Assembly (NCBI GenBank): GCA_024763215.1
Contig: JANTFX010000018.1
Coordinates: 1 to 38,299 of the forward strand
Direction of reading: 5' to 3'
Length of the DNA stretch: 38,299 bases
Source of the DNA: Candidatus Krumholzibacteriia bacterium
GTDB taxonomy: Bacteria; Krumholzibacteriota; Krumholzibacteriia; LZORAL124-64-63
Shown here: piece after piece, positions 1 to 8,244 of the stretch
How the letters are laid out: the number at the start of each line of letters is the position of its first letter
Position numbering within the stretch: the stretch's first letter is position 1
Position numbers and translations under genes: made by a program
Notes under the pieces: model-generated
Databases searched by the model: none
What the model saw: the letters and a program-made list of their open reading frames with translations, nothing else
Told to the model about the DNA's origin: nothing

Positions 1-2139
1 GTGCTGGGCCATTTCGATCCGGGGACCGATTTCGTCGATGTCGCCGGCACCTTCAACGACTGGGGCTCAAGCCCCCTGACGCCCCTGAGCGATGCCGACG
101 GCGACACCGTCTACACCGTCACCATCGATGGTTTCACCCCGGGCGAGGCCATCGAGTACAAGTACCGCATCAACGGGCTGTGGGACGGCACCGAGGAATT
201 CCCCGGCGTCGGCAACAACCGCCTCTACACCGTGCAGCCGGACGGCAACCTGCTGGACGTGTGGTACAACGACCTGGGCCCGGGCCAGGGGCAGGTGCAG
301 CCGGGGCCGACCCGCTGGTGGAACGATGCGGTCTTCTACGAGATCTTCGTGCGCAGCTTCTGCGACAGCGACGGCGACGGCATCGGCGACCTGCCGGGCC
401 TGACCTCCAAGCTGGACTACCTGAACGACGGCGACCCGGCCACCGATACCGACCTGGGCGTCACCGGCATCTGGCTCATGCCCATCAACGACTCGCCCAG
501 CTACCACGGCTACGATGTCACCGATTACCTGTCCATCAACCCCGACTACGGCACCCTGGACGACTTCACGGCCTTCCTTGACGCCGCCCACGCGCGCGGG
601 ATCAAGGTCATCATCGACTACGTGATGAACCATTGCTCCGACCAGCACCCGTGGTTCACCGCGGCGCAGAACCTCAACCCCCAGTACCGCGACTATTTCC
701 GCTGGTCGGCTACCGACCCCGGCGAGACCGGACCCTGGGGCCAGGACGTGTGGCACTACGACCCGAGCGGCTACTACTACGGCCTGTTCACCGCCGCCAT
801 GCCCGATCTGAACTACGACACCCCCGCGGTGAAGGACGCCATGTTCACCACCGCGAGCTGGTGGCTCGAGACCATGGGCGTGGACGGTTTCCGCCTCGAT
901 GCGGTGCTGTACATCGACGAGGATCCGGGCCAGCTGATGAACACGCCCGGGACCCTGCAGTTCTGGCAGGATTTCGGGGCCCAGGTCCGCGCCACCAATC
1001 CCGAAGCGTTGACCGTGGGCGAGGCGTGGACCGGCAGCAGCACCGTGGTCCAGTACGTCACCGACGACCGCCTGGATCTGTGCTTCGAGTTCGACCTGTC
1101 CTACGCCATGCTGGACGCGGTGAACTGGTCGGATGCCGGCGGCGCCGGCTTCAAGGCCGACCAGGTCTACAACCTTTACCCCTACCTGCAGTTCGCCACT
1201 TTCCTGACCAACCACGACCAGGACCGCTCGTTCAACACCCTGGGTCTGGACGAAGGCAAGATGCGGGCGGCCGCCGCGCTGTACCTGTCCCTGCCCGGGG
1301 TTCCGTTCGTGTACTACGGCGAGGAGATCGGCCTGCAGGGCACGGGCGCCGACCCCAACAAGCGCGCGCCCATGCAATGGGACGGAACCGCCGGTGCGGG
1401 CTTCAGCACCGGCACCCCCTGGGAACCCGTCGGTCCGGGTGCCGGCACCTACAACGTCCAGGCCGAAGACCCCGACCCCGGCTCCCTGCTCAGCTGGTAC
1501 CGCAAGCTGATCGGCGCCCGCAATCAATCCTCGGCTATGCGCCTGGGAACCTTCTCGCTCCTGTCCGCCTCGGACCCGGCGGTGCTGGCGTTCATGCGCG
1601 CAGATTCCCTGCAGACGGTGCTGTGCCTGGTGAACCTCGGGCCGTCAAGCAACGGCGATCTTACCGTCACCGGATCGGCCGCGACCCTGGCCCCAGGCGA
1701 TTATCTGCTGACCGACCTGCTGGATCCTGCCCCATCCCTAGCAGTAACCGTCGCCGCCGACCATTCCCTCACCGGTCTGGACCTGGCCGGCTACGGGGCG
1801 CACCTGTACGAGCTCACCGGCGCTTCGGGGGTGGGCCGGGAGCCCGGCGCCGCACCGGGTCTGGGCCTGTTGCTGGAGCAGAACACACCCAACCCCTTCA
1901 ATCCCGCCACGACCATCACCTACAACCTTCCCACAGATAACCGTGTCCAGCTGGGCATCTACGATCTGCAGGGCCGCCGGGTGGTCCGCCTGCTGGACGA
2001 GGTGCAAACCGCGGGCAGACAACAGACACGGTGGCACGGCACCGATGCCAACGGCCAACCCGTGGGTTCGGGGGTGTACCTGGTGCGCCTGGCCGTCGGC
2101 GCGCAGAGCCGCACCTCGCGCATGCTGCTGCTGAGGTAG
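1..2139 (+). CDS. Secreted GH13 alpha-amylase, N-terminally cut by window edge
   Basis: Glycoside hydrolase family 13 enzyme expected to cleave alpha-1,4-glucans outside the cytoplasm. The reading frame is open at base 1, so the true start and any signal peptide lie upstream. Visible residues 1-80 look like a beta-sandwich starch-binding (CBM48/CBM20-like) module. The catalytic barrel begins near residue 107. All four GH13 motifs are present: DYVMNH at 206-211, GFRLD with nucleophile D300, GEAW with acid/base E341, and NHD with D406. Residues about 622-712 form a FlgD-like/type A sorting domain that opens with a TPNPFNP motif and ends in LLLR, as in cell-surface or secreted proteins of FCB-group bacteria. 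Family and catalytic residues are clear; exact substrate (starch, glycogen, maltodextrin) is not. It is convergent with the next gene and shows no functional link to it. Confidence 0.93.
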   Translation: MLGHFDPGTDFVDVAGTFNDWGSSPLTPLSDADGDTVYTVTIDGFTPGEAIEYKYRINGLWDGTEEFPGVGNNRLYTVQPDGNLLDVWYNDLGPGQGQVQPGPTRWWNDAVFYEIFVRSFCDSDGDGIGDLPGLTSKLDYLNDGDPATDTDLGVTGIWLMPINDSPSYHGYDVTDYLSINPDYGTLDDFTAFLDAAHARGIKVIIDYVMNHCSDQHPWFTAAQNLNPQYRDYFRWSATDPGETGPWGQDVWHYDPSGYYYGLFTAAMPDLNYDTPAVKDAMFTTASWWLETMGVDGFRLDAVLYIDEDPGQLMNTPGTLQFWQDFGAQVRATNPEALTVGEAWTGSSTVVQYVTDDRLDLCFEFDLSYAMLDAVNWSDAGGAGFKADQVYNLYPYLQFATFLTNHDQDRSFNTLGLDEGKMRAAAALYLSLPGVPFVYYGEEIGLQGTGADPNKRAPMQWDGTAGAGFSTGTPWEPVGPGAGTYNVQAEDPDPGSLLSWYRKLIGARNQSSAMRLGTFSLLSASDPAVLAFMRADSLQTVLCLVNLGPSSNGDLTVTGSAATLAPGDYLLTDLLDPAPSLAVTVAADHSLTGLDLAGYGAHLYELTGASGVGREPGAAPGLGLLLEQNTPNPFNPATTITYNLPTDNRVQLGIYDLQGRRVVRLLDEVQTAGRQQTRWHGTDANGQPVGSGVYLVRLAVGAQSRTSRMLLLR

Positions 2140-2202
2140 GACCGTATCGTTACAAAGTCCCTGCGGTAAATGATTTCCCGGCACAAGAGGACAGGGGATG
2201 CC

Positions 2203-2598
2203 CTAGGCCCCGAAGAAGTTCATGGGATCGTACCCGTCGGCATCCTCGCCGTAGGCGTCCACATCTTCCTCGCCGATGATGAAGGTGGCGTGGGTGCCGA
2301 ACACGCGGCTGAACTCCACCCGGCGCGGCGCGTGGCTGCCCACATGCAGCTCCAGGACGGCCAGGCTGTCGTCGGCCGCCGAGGTCAGGTTCGCGTGGCA
2401 TAGCGGGCAGGAAAACGCGATGGTCTCACCGGTGTGCAGATGCGCTTCCATGCTGTCGTCGCAGAGGTACTTGTAGTTGCCCGGCTGGGGGCTGATCAGC
2501 ACCAGGCCCTTGGCCTTGCCGGTGTCGGCGATGAGCAGGATCTTGACGTTGGGGTTCAGCACACCCTGGCAGTGGGAGCAGACGAATTTTTTCTTCAT
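2203..2598 (-). CDS. Small zinc-ribbon protein of unknown function
   Basis: A 131-aa soluble protein with no signal peptide or membrane segment. Two CxxC pairs, CSHC at residues 7-10 and CPLC near residue 66, could form one zinc ribbon. The C-terminal third is acidic and ends in NFFGA. A GAGGT ribosome-binding site lies about 8 bases before the ATG. I do not recognise a named family. It stands alone: convergent with the amylase and 116 bases downstream of the Feo cluster on the same strand. A role in nucleic-acid or protein binding would be a guess. Confidence 0.75.
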   Translation of the reverse strand: MKKKFVCSHCQGVLNPNVKILLIADTGKAKGLVLISPQPGNYKYLCDDSMEAHLHTGETIAFSCPLCHANLTSAADDSLAVLELHVGSHAPRRVEFSRVFGTHATFIIGEEDVDAYGEDADGYDPMNFFGA

Positions 2599-2714
2599 AA
2601 CGGCGACCTCACCGAAAGAAAGGCAGCACTCCGCATGGATTGATCATCCTGATTATGTAGGATGGCCGCATCTGAAAATAGTGAAAAATCTGAAGTATGC
2701 GACTGGACCCCGGG
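2599..2714. other. Intergenic spacer with a 6-bp hairpin
   Basis: This spacer holds an inverted repeat, CATCCT and AGGATG around an 8-base loop (2647-2666), and AT-rich sequence on both sides. It lies between the end of the Feo operon and the start of the zinc-ribbon gene. It may contain a weak terminator and the promoter of the latter (CATAAT-like -10 on the minus strand), but neither is well formed. Confidence 0.3.
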
Positions 2715-2960
2715 TTAAGGGTTGATCTGCGGGTCTTTCTCCCCCCTGGGGGCCTCGGCGGGCTGTTCCGGGCAGGCCCCCGGCAACCCCTCCAGATCCT
2801 GCAGGGTCTGCTTGCCCGCCAGAGGACAATCCCCGCTGGAAGCGCAGGTGGCGCAGATCTTCTTGGCACGCACCGCGCGGACGATGGAGCGGATCGCCCA
2901 CACTCCAGCGACCAGCACGATCGCCCCGACGGCGATGCTATCCCACGCGATCCTCATCAT
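2715..2960 (-). CDS. FeoB-associated Cys-rich membrane protein
   Basis: An 81-aa protein with one N-terminal membrane helix (about residues 5-27), a basic stretch RAVRAKK, and a cysteine cluster CATC...C at residues 37-45, plus one more Cys near residue 63. This is the usual layout of the small FeoB-associated Cys-rich membrane proteins that replace FeoC in many anaerobes. Its first ATG overlaps the feoB stop codon in an ATGA junction, so the two genes are probably translationally coupled; that junction decided the start. A role as an iron- or Fe-S-sensing accessory of FeoB is inferred from family and position. Confidence 0.85.
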   Translation of the reverse strand: MMRIAWDSIAVGAIVLVAGVWAIRSIVRAVRAKKICATCASSGDCPLAGKQTLQDLEGLPGACPEQPAEAPRGEKDPQINP

Positions 2961-5149
2961 GCGCCCCCCAGGCCCAGCAGCAGGCCGCCGTGGTAGACGA
3001 GAAACGCCACGATCCAGGCCAGCGTCGTCAGCCCCAGGTTCTGGGCCACCGCCCACTTGAGCGAGCCGGTCTCCTGGCGGGTGATGGCGAAGGTGGCGAT
3101 GCACGGGGTGCTGATCAGGGTGAACAGCATGATGCAGAACCCCACCAAAGGCGAGTAGCGTTCGCGCAGCCGGGTCCGCAGAACCTCGGAGGTCTCGTCG
3201 GCCTGCCCCACCGCGAACACGATGCCCATCTGGGCCACGAACAGCTCCTTGGCCGGCAAGGCGCCCACCAGGGCGGTGCCCACCCGCCAGTCGAAACCCA
3301 CCGGCTTGAGCACCTTTTCCAGCGCCCGGCCCACGCGCCCGGCGATGGAATAGCTGAGCTCGGCCGACTGGATCTGGACCGGATCCTTCAGCTCGCCGAA
3401 GTGGGTGTCGGCGGCGATGGTCGTCTTGTCGAAACCCGCGGGGACCACGTAATCCGCCGGCGGCTTGGGGTAGAACGTCAGGAACCACATGATGATCGCC
3501 GCGCCCAGGATCACCGTGCCGGCCTTCCTCAGATACAGCTTGGCCCTCGTCCACATCTGCATCAGCAGGCTGCGGACCGTCGGCATCCGATAAGGCGGCA
3601 GCTCCATGACGAACGGCGTGTTGTCGCCCTTGAACAGGGTGGCCCGCAGCAGGCGCGCCCCCACCAGGGCCAGCACGATGCCGGTCACGTAAATGATCCA
3701 CAGCACCGGCCCGTGCCACTTGGCGGGAAAGAAAGCGGGGATCATCAGGGCATAGATGGGCAGCCGGGCGCCGCAGCTCATCAACGGCAACACCATGATG
3801 GTGATCAACCGGTCGCGTCGCGATTCGAGGGTCCGTGTGGCCATGATCGCGGGCACCGTGCAGCCGAAGCCAATCAGCAGGGGGATGAAGCTCTTGCCGT
3901 GCAGGCCCACCTTGCTCATGAACCGGTCCATGACGAACGCGGCGCGGGCCATGTAGCCGGTGCCCTCGAGGATGGCGATGGCCAGGAACAGCAGCACGAT
4001 GTTGGGCAGAAAAACGAGCACGCCGCCCACACCGCCGATGATCCCGTCGACCAGCAGCGAGCGCAAGGGGCTCGCGCTGCCGGCAGGCCAGAACCCGTCG
4101 ATGAAACCGCCCAGAGCCGTGAAACCGCGGTCGATGAGGTCCATGATGGGGTTGCCGAGCCCGAAGGTCATGGTAAAGGCGGCATACATCAAGACCAGGA
4201 AGATGGGCACGCCCCACACCGGGTGCATGGTCCAGCGGTCGACGCGGTCGCTGATGGTCGGGCCGTTTTCCTTCACCTGGGACAGGGTGCCGTCGCACAG
4301 GGCGTGGATGGTCTCGTAACGCTTGGCCGCCAGGATCGTGTCGGGGGTCTGGTCGGGATCGGCGGCGGCGAATTCCTCGGCGATGCGGGAGACCTCGCGC
4401 CGCACTTCCGGGTCATTGATCTCCTCCAGCACCTTCGGGTCCTGCTCCAGCAGCTTGACCGCCCGCCACCGCGAGGCGTCTTCAGCGGGCAACAGGGCGC
4501 AGATCCGAGCCAGGTACGGCTCCACCAGCTCGCCGTAATCCACCTGCACCTTGCCGCTTCCCTCTTCCAGCCTGGTCAGAAATTGCGGGGCGGGGGATGA
4601 CTTGCGGCACAGGTCAACCGGCCCCGGCAGGGAAACGCCGTGGATGGCCACCTTCGTCACCATGGCAATGAGCTCGTCCATGCCCCGGCCCCGGTTGCCC
4701 ACGGTCGAGACGACGGGCACGCCCAGGCGCCGCGCCAGCAGGTTGGTATCGATGCGCAGCCCGCGGTCACGGGCCACATCCGCCATGTTCAGCACCACCA
4801 CAACGGGCAGGCCGATCTCCAGCAGCTCGGTGGTCAGAAAGAGGTTGCGCTCCAGGTTCGAGGCGTCCACCACGTCGATCACCACATCCGGCTTGTGGTT
4901 GAGCAGGAAGTCGCGGGCCACCAGCTCCTCGTCCGAAAACGCCGTCAGGCTGTAGGTGCCGGGCAGGTCGAAAAGCTTCAGGCTCCAGTCCCCGCGGGTG
5001 ACCGTGCCTTCCTTCCACTCGATGGTCACGCCCGGGTAGTTGCCCACGTGCTGGTGGGCCCCGGTCAGGCTGTTGAAGATGGTGGTCTTGCCGGAGTTGG
5101 GGTTGCCGGCCACGGCGACGGTGATGGTCTTGTCCAGGGTGCCCGGCAT
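2957..5149 (-). CDS. feoB: Fe(II) transporter FeoB
   Basis: A 730-aa inner-membrane ferrous iron transporter with an N-terminal GTPase domain. G1 is GNPNSGKT (residues 15-22), followed by the FeoB-typical GNYPGVTIEWKEG segment, G3 DLPG (61-64) and G4 NMAD. The C-terminal half has the usual hydrophobic Gate regions. The frame stays open for 129 codons upstream, but that extension overlaps feoA and part of the regulator gene and has shadow composition. The chosen ATG starts the conserved domain directly. It lies 8 bases after feoA and overlaps the next gene by 4 bases. Length is normal for the family. Confidence 0.97.
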   Translation of the reverse strand: MPGTLDKTITVAVAGNPNSGKTTIFNSLTGAHQHVGNYPGVTIEWKEGTVTRGDWSLKLFDLPGTYSLTAFSDEELVARDFLLNHKPDVVIDVVDASNLERNLFLTTELLEIGLPVVVVLNMADVARDRGLRIDTNLLARRLGVPVVSTVGNRGRGMDELIAMVTKVAIHGVSLPGPVDLCRKSSPAPQFLTRLEEGSGKVQVDYGELVEPYLARICALLPAEDASRWRAVKLLEQDPKVLEEINDPEVRREVSRIAEEFAAADPDQTPDTILAAKRYETIHALCDGTLSQVKENGPTISDRVDRWTMHPVWGVPIFLVLMYAAFTMTFGLGNPIMDLIDRGFTALGGFIDGFWPAGSASPLRSLLVDGIIGGVGGVLVFLPNIVLLFLAIAILEGTGYMARAAFVMDRFMSKVGLHGKSFIPLLIGFGCTVPAIMATRTLESRRDRLITIMVLPLMSCGARLPIYALMIPAFFPAKWHGPVLWIIYVTGIVLALVGARLLRATLFKGDNTPFVMELPPYRMPTVRSLLMQMWTRAKLYLRKAGTVILGAAIIMWFLTFYPKPPADYVVPAGFDKTTIAADTHFGELKDPVQIQSAELSYSIAGRVGRALEKVLKPVGFDWRVGTALVGALPAKELFVAQMGIVFAVGQADETSEVLRTRLRERYSPLVGFCIMLFTLISTPCIATFAITRQETGSLKWAVAQNLGLTTLAWIVAFLVYHGGLLLGLGGA

Positions 5150-5157
5150 GAGGTTTC

Positions 5158-5376
5158 CTATTCGACTTCCATGCGCGAGGCCATGCCGCGGCCGATCACC
5201 ACGCGGCTGCCCTTGACCGCGATCACGAAGGGACCGTGCCCCGAGTTGCGGATCACTTCCAGTTCCGTGCCCGGCAGCAGCCCCAGAGACGCCAGCCTGC
5301 CGCGCAGCTCCTGGCCACCGTCCACGACCCTGAGAATCGCCTTGGCCCCCTCCTGCACCTTGGTCAACGGCATCAT
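5158..5376 (-). CDS. feoA: FeoA, small SH3-like partner of FeoB
   Basis: A 72-aa FeoA-domain protein with the typical LASLGLLPGTELEVIR core and a GPFVIAVKGSRVVIGRGMA strand pair. FeoA is a cytoplasmic SH3-like protein needed for FeoB activity. The start is the first of two ATGs. It overlaps the stop of the upstream DtxR-type gene (ATGA) and has GGAGG 5 bases ahead. Order regulator-feoA-feoB-accessory is a common Feo operon arrangement. Confidence 0.95.
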   Translation of the reverse strand: MMPLTKVQEGAKAILRVVDGGQELRGRLASLGLLPGTELEVIRNSGHGPFVIAVKGSRVVIGRGMASRMEVE

Positions 5377-5948
5377 GGTTCCTCCGCAAGCGGGCCGTTC
5401 GGGCTCGCGTTGTTGTGGTTACTGGTTGCGGCATCGCCGGCAAGGGTTTCCGGATCCAGGCTCTGCCCGCAGGTGTCACGGCCGCAGGTAAGCTCACCCG
5501 AGCCGGGGTTGCGGCCGCAGAAGAACCCCACCTCATCGTCCCAGCGCACGTCGTTCAAGGGGCACTGGTCGAAGTACTCCACGAATTTCAACAGACGATC
5601 CAGGATATGGCCGCTGATGCTGTGCTCCATGCGGCAGGCGCCCTCGTCCGCCTCATCCTCGTCCAGGCCCAGCACCCGGGTCAGGAAGGCCTTCATGGTG
5701 GTGTGCTTCTTGACCACCTCCAGGGCCACGCGCCGGCCGGGATCGGTCAAGGTGATCACGTCGTAGGGGGCGTAGTTCACCAGGTCGCGTTCGGACAGGG
5801 CCCGCAGCGCCTGGGTCACCGAGGAGTTCTGCACCCCCAGGGCCTGGACCAGGTCCTTGGCCCGGGCCGCGCCCTTGGCGGTTTCGGTGTGGTAGATCGC
5901 CTCGAGATAGTCCTCGAGGCTGGCGCTGATGGGAGAATTCCCGGCCAT
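5373..5948 (-). CDS. DtxR/IdeR-family metal-dependent repressor with Cys-rich tail
   Basis: A 191-aa regulator likely to control feoAB by sensing Fe(II). An N-terminal winged helix (residues 8-72) is followed by the dimerisation/metal-binding domain. By eye-alignment to DtxR the primary site is kept as C105, E108, H109 in GACRMEHS, and a Cys rather than Asp favours iron over manganese. The ancillary site looks altered: H82 is kept, but the equivalents of E83 and H98 are K86 and D101. The SH3-like domain is missing; instead residues 129-161 hold four cysteines (C129, C144, C155, C160), then a low-complexity tail. AGGAGG lies upstream of the ATG. It overlaps feoA by 4 bases, so it is probably the first gene of the operon. 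Confidence 0.9.
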   Translation of the reverse strand: MAGNSPISASLEDYLEAIYHTETAKGAARAKDLVQALGVQNSSVTQALRALSERDLVNYAPYDVITLTDPGRRVALEVVKKHTTMKAFLTRVLGLDEDEADEGACRMEHSISGHILDRLLKFVEYFDQCPLNDVRWDDEVGFFCGRNPGSGELTCGRDTCGQSLDPETLAGDAATSNHNNASPNGPLAEEP

Positions 5949-6000
5949 GCTTACTTACCTCCTGGGGTAATGGTAATGCAATTTTTCAATAGGGACAAAA

Positions 6001-6022
6001 AATTTTTGTTGAGACTAAAATT
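6001..6022 (-). promoter_or_regulatory. Candidate metalloregulator operator of the feo operon
   Basis: A 22-bp imperfect palindrome, AATTTTnGT-N4-ACnAAAATT, with 16 of 22 positions symmetric. It is 53-74 bp upstream of the DtxR-type gene in an 86-bp AT-rich gap, where an autoregulated promoter would be expected. DtxR-family operators are interrupted palindromes of similar length. No convincing -10/-35 pair could be assigned around it. Confidence 0.4.
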
Positions 6023-6034
6023 ATTAAACAAGAA

Positions 6035-7198
6035 TCAGTTCTTATTGGATACCGAGGACCTGCCCGCCAGGGAATCGAGGATCCGCCTGGCCTCCGCGGC
6101 CACCCCGGGGAAGGCCAGGGCCCGGTCGAGATCCTGCCGGGCCAAAGCGGGTCGGTCCAGCCTCAGGGCGCTGTAACCCATCAGCAGATAGCCTTTTCCG
6201 AATCCGGGGTCAACCGCCACCGCCGCCTGCAGGCCCTGGCGGGCCCGATCCGGCCGGTGGGCGGCCAGCCAGAAGGAGGCCAGGCGTTCCTGGTCGTTAC
6301 GCCACCGTCTGACGGCGCTGGTGTCCTCGGCGGCGGCAACCGGGGCATGAGCCAGCGCCCGCTCGTAGCAACGCGCCGCCTGCAGGGGCACGCCGCAGGC
6401 GCCATACAGGTCCCCCAACCGGCGCAGCTTATCCGGGCCGAGGGGTTCGAGGTAATCCTCGATGGTCAGATAGACCGCCCCGGCCCTGTACCGCTGCCGT
6501 GATGCGGCGTAAGCGGCGGCCAGGTCCCAGGCCTCCGGGTCGGATGCGAAGTCCGCCACCATCCCATCCAGGTACGGTTCGGCCGCTCCCGGCCGCGTGC
6601 TCTGCAAATCCGCGGAGATCAGGGCGCGGTACCAGTCCAGTTCGGCGTGGGCGCGTAGGTCCCTGACCAGCTGCGCCAGCACCCGGACCGCCGCGTCGGG
6701 CTTGCCGGCCAGCACCAGGCACACGCCCTGGTAGTGCCTCAGCTCCGGATCGGGTGCGGGCGTCAGCGCGGACCCGCGGCCGAAGCCCTCGGCGGCCAGG
6801 TCGTACGAGCCCTGCCCGTAGGCGACCTCGCCCAGCTTCAACCAGGCCCGGGCGAACCTGGGCTCCAGGGCCACGGCCCGGCGCAGATCGCCCAGCGCGG
6901 AATCCGGTTGTTCCAGGGCCAGACGACCCAGGGCGCGCTCGAAGCGCAGCAGGTGGTGATCACGGTCCGGATGCCCCTCCAGCCAGCGATCCAGGGCCGC
7001 GACCGCCCCGGCCGCGTCACCCCCCTCGAGCCGGGTGCGGGCCCGGAACAGGACCTCGCGCGCGCGGCCGGGCAAGTCGGTGCCTGACTCGATTTCCGCC
7101 TGCACCGCAGCGCGCTGGTCCGCGGCGGCCGCAGCCGCCGCACAGACGCCGGCGACAAGAACCATCACCAGCGGCAGCAGGACCAGCGTTCGTTTCAT
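6035..7198 (-). CDS. Periplasmic TPR protein of the TonB2-type cluster
   Basis: A 387-aa protein with a signal peptide (basic MKR, hydrophobic core, Ala-rich cleavage region near residue 25) followed by tetratricopeptide-like helical repeats, for example LDRWLEGHPDRDHHLLRFER and the GLQAAVAVDPGFGKGYLLMG segment near the C-terminus. It is the last gene of the six-gene cluster, 6 bases after tonB, with GAGG ahead of the ATG. In Vibrio TonB2-type systems a TPR protein sits at the same place after tonB2. A scaffolding role for the Ton complex is inferred from that synteny. Confidence 0.85.
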   Translation of the reverse strand: MKRTLVLLPLVMVLVAGVCAAAAAAADQRAAVQAEIESGTDLPGRAREVLFRARTRLEGGDAAGAVAALDRWLEGHPDRDHHLLRFERALGRLALEQPDSALGDLRRAVALEPRFARAWLKLGEVAYGQGSYDLAAEGFGRGSALTPAPDPELRHYQGVCLVLAGKPDAAVRVLAQLVRDLRAHAELDWYRALISADLQSTRPGAAEPYLDGMVADFASDPEAWDLAAAYAASRQRYRAGAVYLTIEDYLEPLGPDKLRRLGDLYGACGVPLQAARCYERALAHAPVAAAEDTSAVRRWRNDQERLASFWLAAHRPDRARQGLQAAVAVDPGFGKGYLLMGYSALRLDRPALARQDLDRALAFPGVAAEARRILDSLAGRSSVSNKN

Positions 7199-7204
7199 GG
7201 CGCC

Positions 7205-7831
7205 TCAGTTGATGGTGAACACGACCCGGGTGACGACCCAGGACGGCACGGCGCGCCCCTCCAGCCTCCCCGGCGAGAATTGCCAGTGGGGCACCGCGTC
7301 CAGGGCCGCCTGGTCGAAAACCCCCGGCGGCTGCGCGTCGAGGATCTCCACCGAACCCACCGAACCGTCCGCCTGCACCAGCAGCTTCACCTGGACGTAG
7401 CCCTCGATGTTCCGCTGCCGCGCCTTGAAGGGGTAGACCGGGGTGGTGCGCACCACTGCCCGGGGCGGCTCGTCCAGGTCGCCCTGGGCGAAGACGAAAT
7501 CCCCCAGCCGGGGTCCACCGGCGAACAGCTTGGGATTCAACTCCACCTGCACCGACCCCAGGTCGGGCATTTCCAGGCGGGGCGGGGCCAACTCCGGAGT
7601 GAAATCCAGGGCCGCAGGCGGGGGCGGTTCCGCCGGGGGCGGCGGCTCGGGCTCCGTTTCCTGCGGGGCGGGTTGTTCGAGGGCCACCAGCTTGACCGGC
7701 ACGGGGCGGATCTCAGGCGGCATCACGGGCTTGTCCCCGGCCAGCAACGCCGCGCCCGCCAGCAGCAACAGGTTCAACAGCAGGGCCCCAGCCAGCGCCG
7801 GCACCAACGCCGCATGGCCGCGCAGGTTCAT
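7205..7831 (-). CDS. tonB: TonB energy-transducing protein
   Basis: A 208-aa protein that should carry energy from the ExbB/ExbD motor to outer-membrane receptors. There is one N-terminal membrane helix (about residues 10-31), a proline-rich periplasmic linker with PEPPPP and PPPPA runs (near 57-73), and a C-terminal TonB domain with the conserved YP segment (TTPVYPFKARQRNIEGYVQVK) and a V...ILDAQPPGVFDQAALDAVPHWQFSP core. The start is fixed by an ATGA overlap with exbD; an upstream in-frame ATG lies inside exbD and is unlikely. It is short, as in TonB2-type proteins. Confidence 0.93.
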   Translation of the reverse strand: MNLRGHAALVPALAGALLLNLLLLAGAALLAGDKPVMPPEIRPVPVKLVALEQPAPQETEPEPPPPAEPPPPAALDFTPELAPPRLEMPDLGSVQVELNPKLFAGGPRLGDFVFAQGDLDEPPRAVVRTTPVYPFKARQRNIEGYVQVKLLVQADGSVGSVEILDAQPPGVFDQAALDAVPHWQFSPGRLEGRAVPSWVVTRVVFTIN

Positions 7832-8244
7832 TGGATGCCCTCGCGGCTGGCGGCCAGGCTCACCGACTGCGCCCCGGCCAGGCGGCACTGGTCCATGGCC
7901 TGGACCACCACGCCGGTGCTGCTGTTCTTGTCGGCGACCACGACGACCCCCGCCTCCGGATCATCGGCCAGGGCGCGTTCGATCAGCCCGCGCACGCTGC
8001 GCACGTCCACCCGCTTGCCCTCGAAGTAGATGTGCCCGGCTGCGCTGACGCCCAGCATGATGGTGGCGTGCTGGTTCACCCCGGCCGTCGCCGCGGTCGA
8101 ACGCTGCACCTCGATGCCCGTCTCGCGCACGAAGCTGGTGGTGACCACGAAGAAGATCAGCAGCAGGAACACCATGTCGATCATGGGCCCCATGTTGATG
8201 GAGACCTCGCCGCCCCCGCGCAGGGATTTGCGCACATCGATCAT
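7828..8244 (-). CDS. exbD: ExbD/TolR-type motor subunit
   Basis: A 138-aa biopolymer transport protein. A short cytoplasmic N-terminus precedes a single membrane helix containing the essential Asp in the motif MIDMVFLLLIFF (Asp23), then a periplasmic domain. It pairs with ExbB to form the proton-driven motor for TonB. Both ends overlap neighbours by 4 bases (ATGA), showing tight translational coupling. Confidence 0.95.
   Translation of the reverse strand: MIDVRKSLRGGGEVSINMGPMIDMVFLLLIFFVVTTSFVRETGIEVQRSTAATAGVNQHATIMLGVSAAGHIYFEGKRVDVRSVRGLIERALADDPEAGVVVVADKNSSTGVVVQAMDQCRLAGAQSVSLAASREGIQ

Noticed and set aside
5150-5536. Upstream extension of the FeoB frame by 129 codons
   Set aside because: It overlaps feoA and the regulator gene, is Arg/Gly/Ala-rich shadow sequence, and the conserved FeoB N-terminus begins at the chosen ATG.
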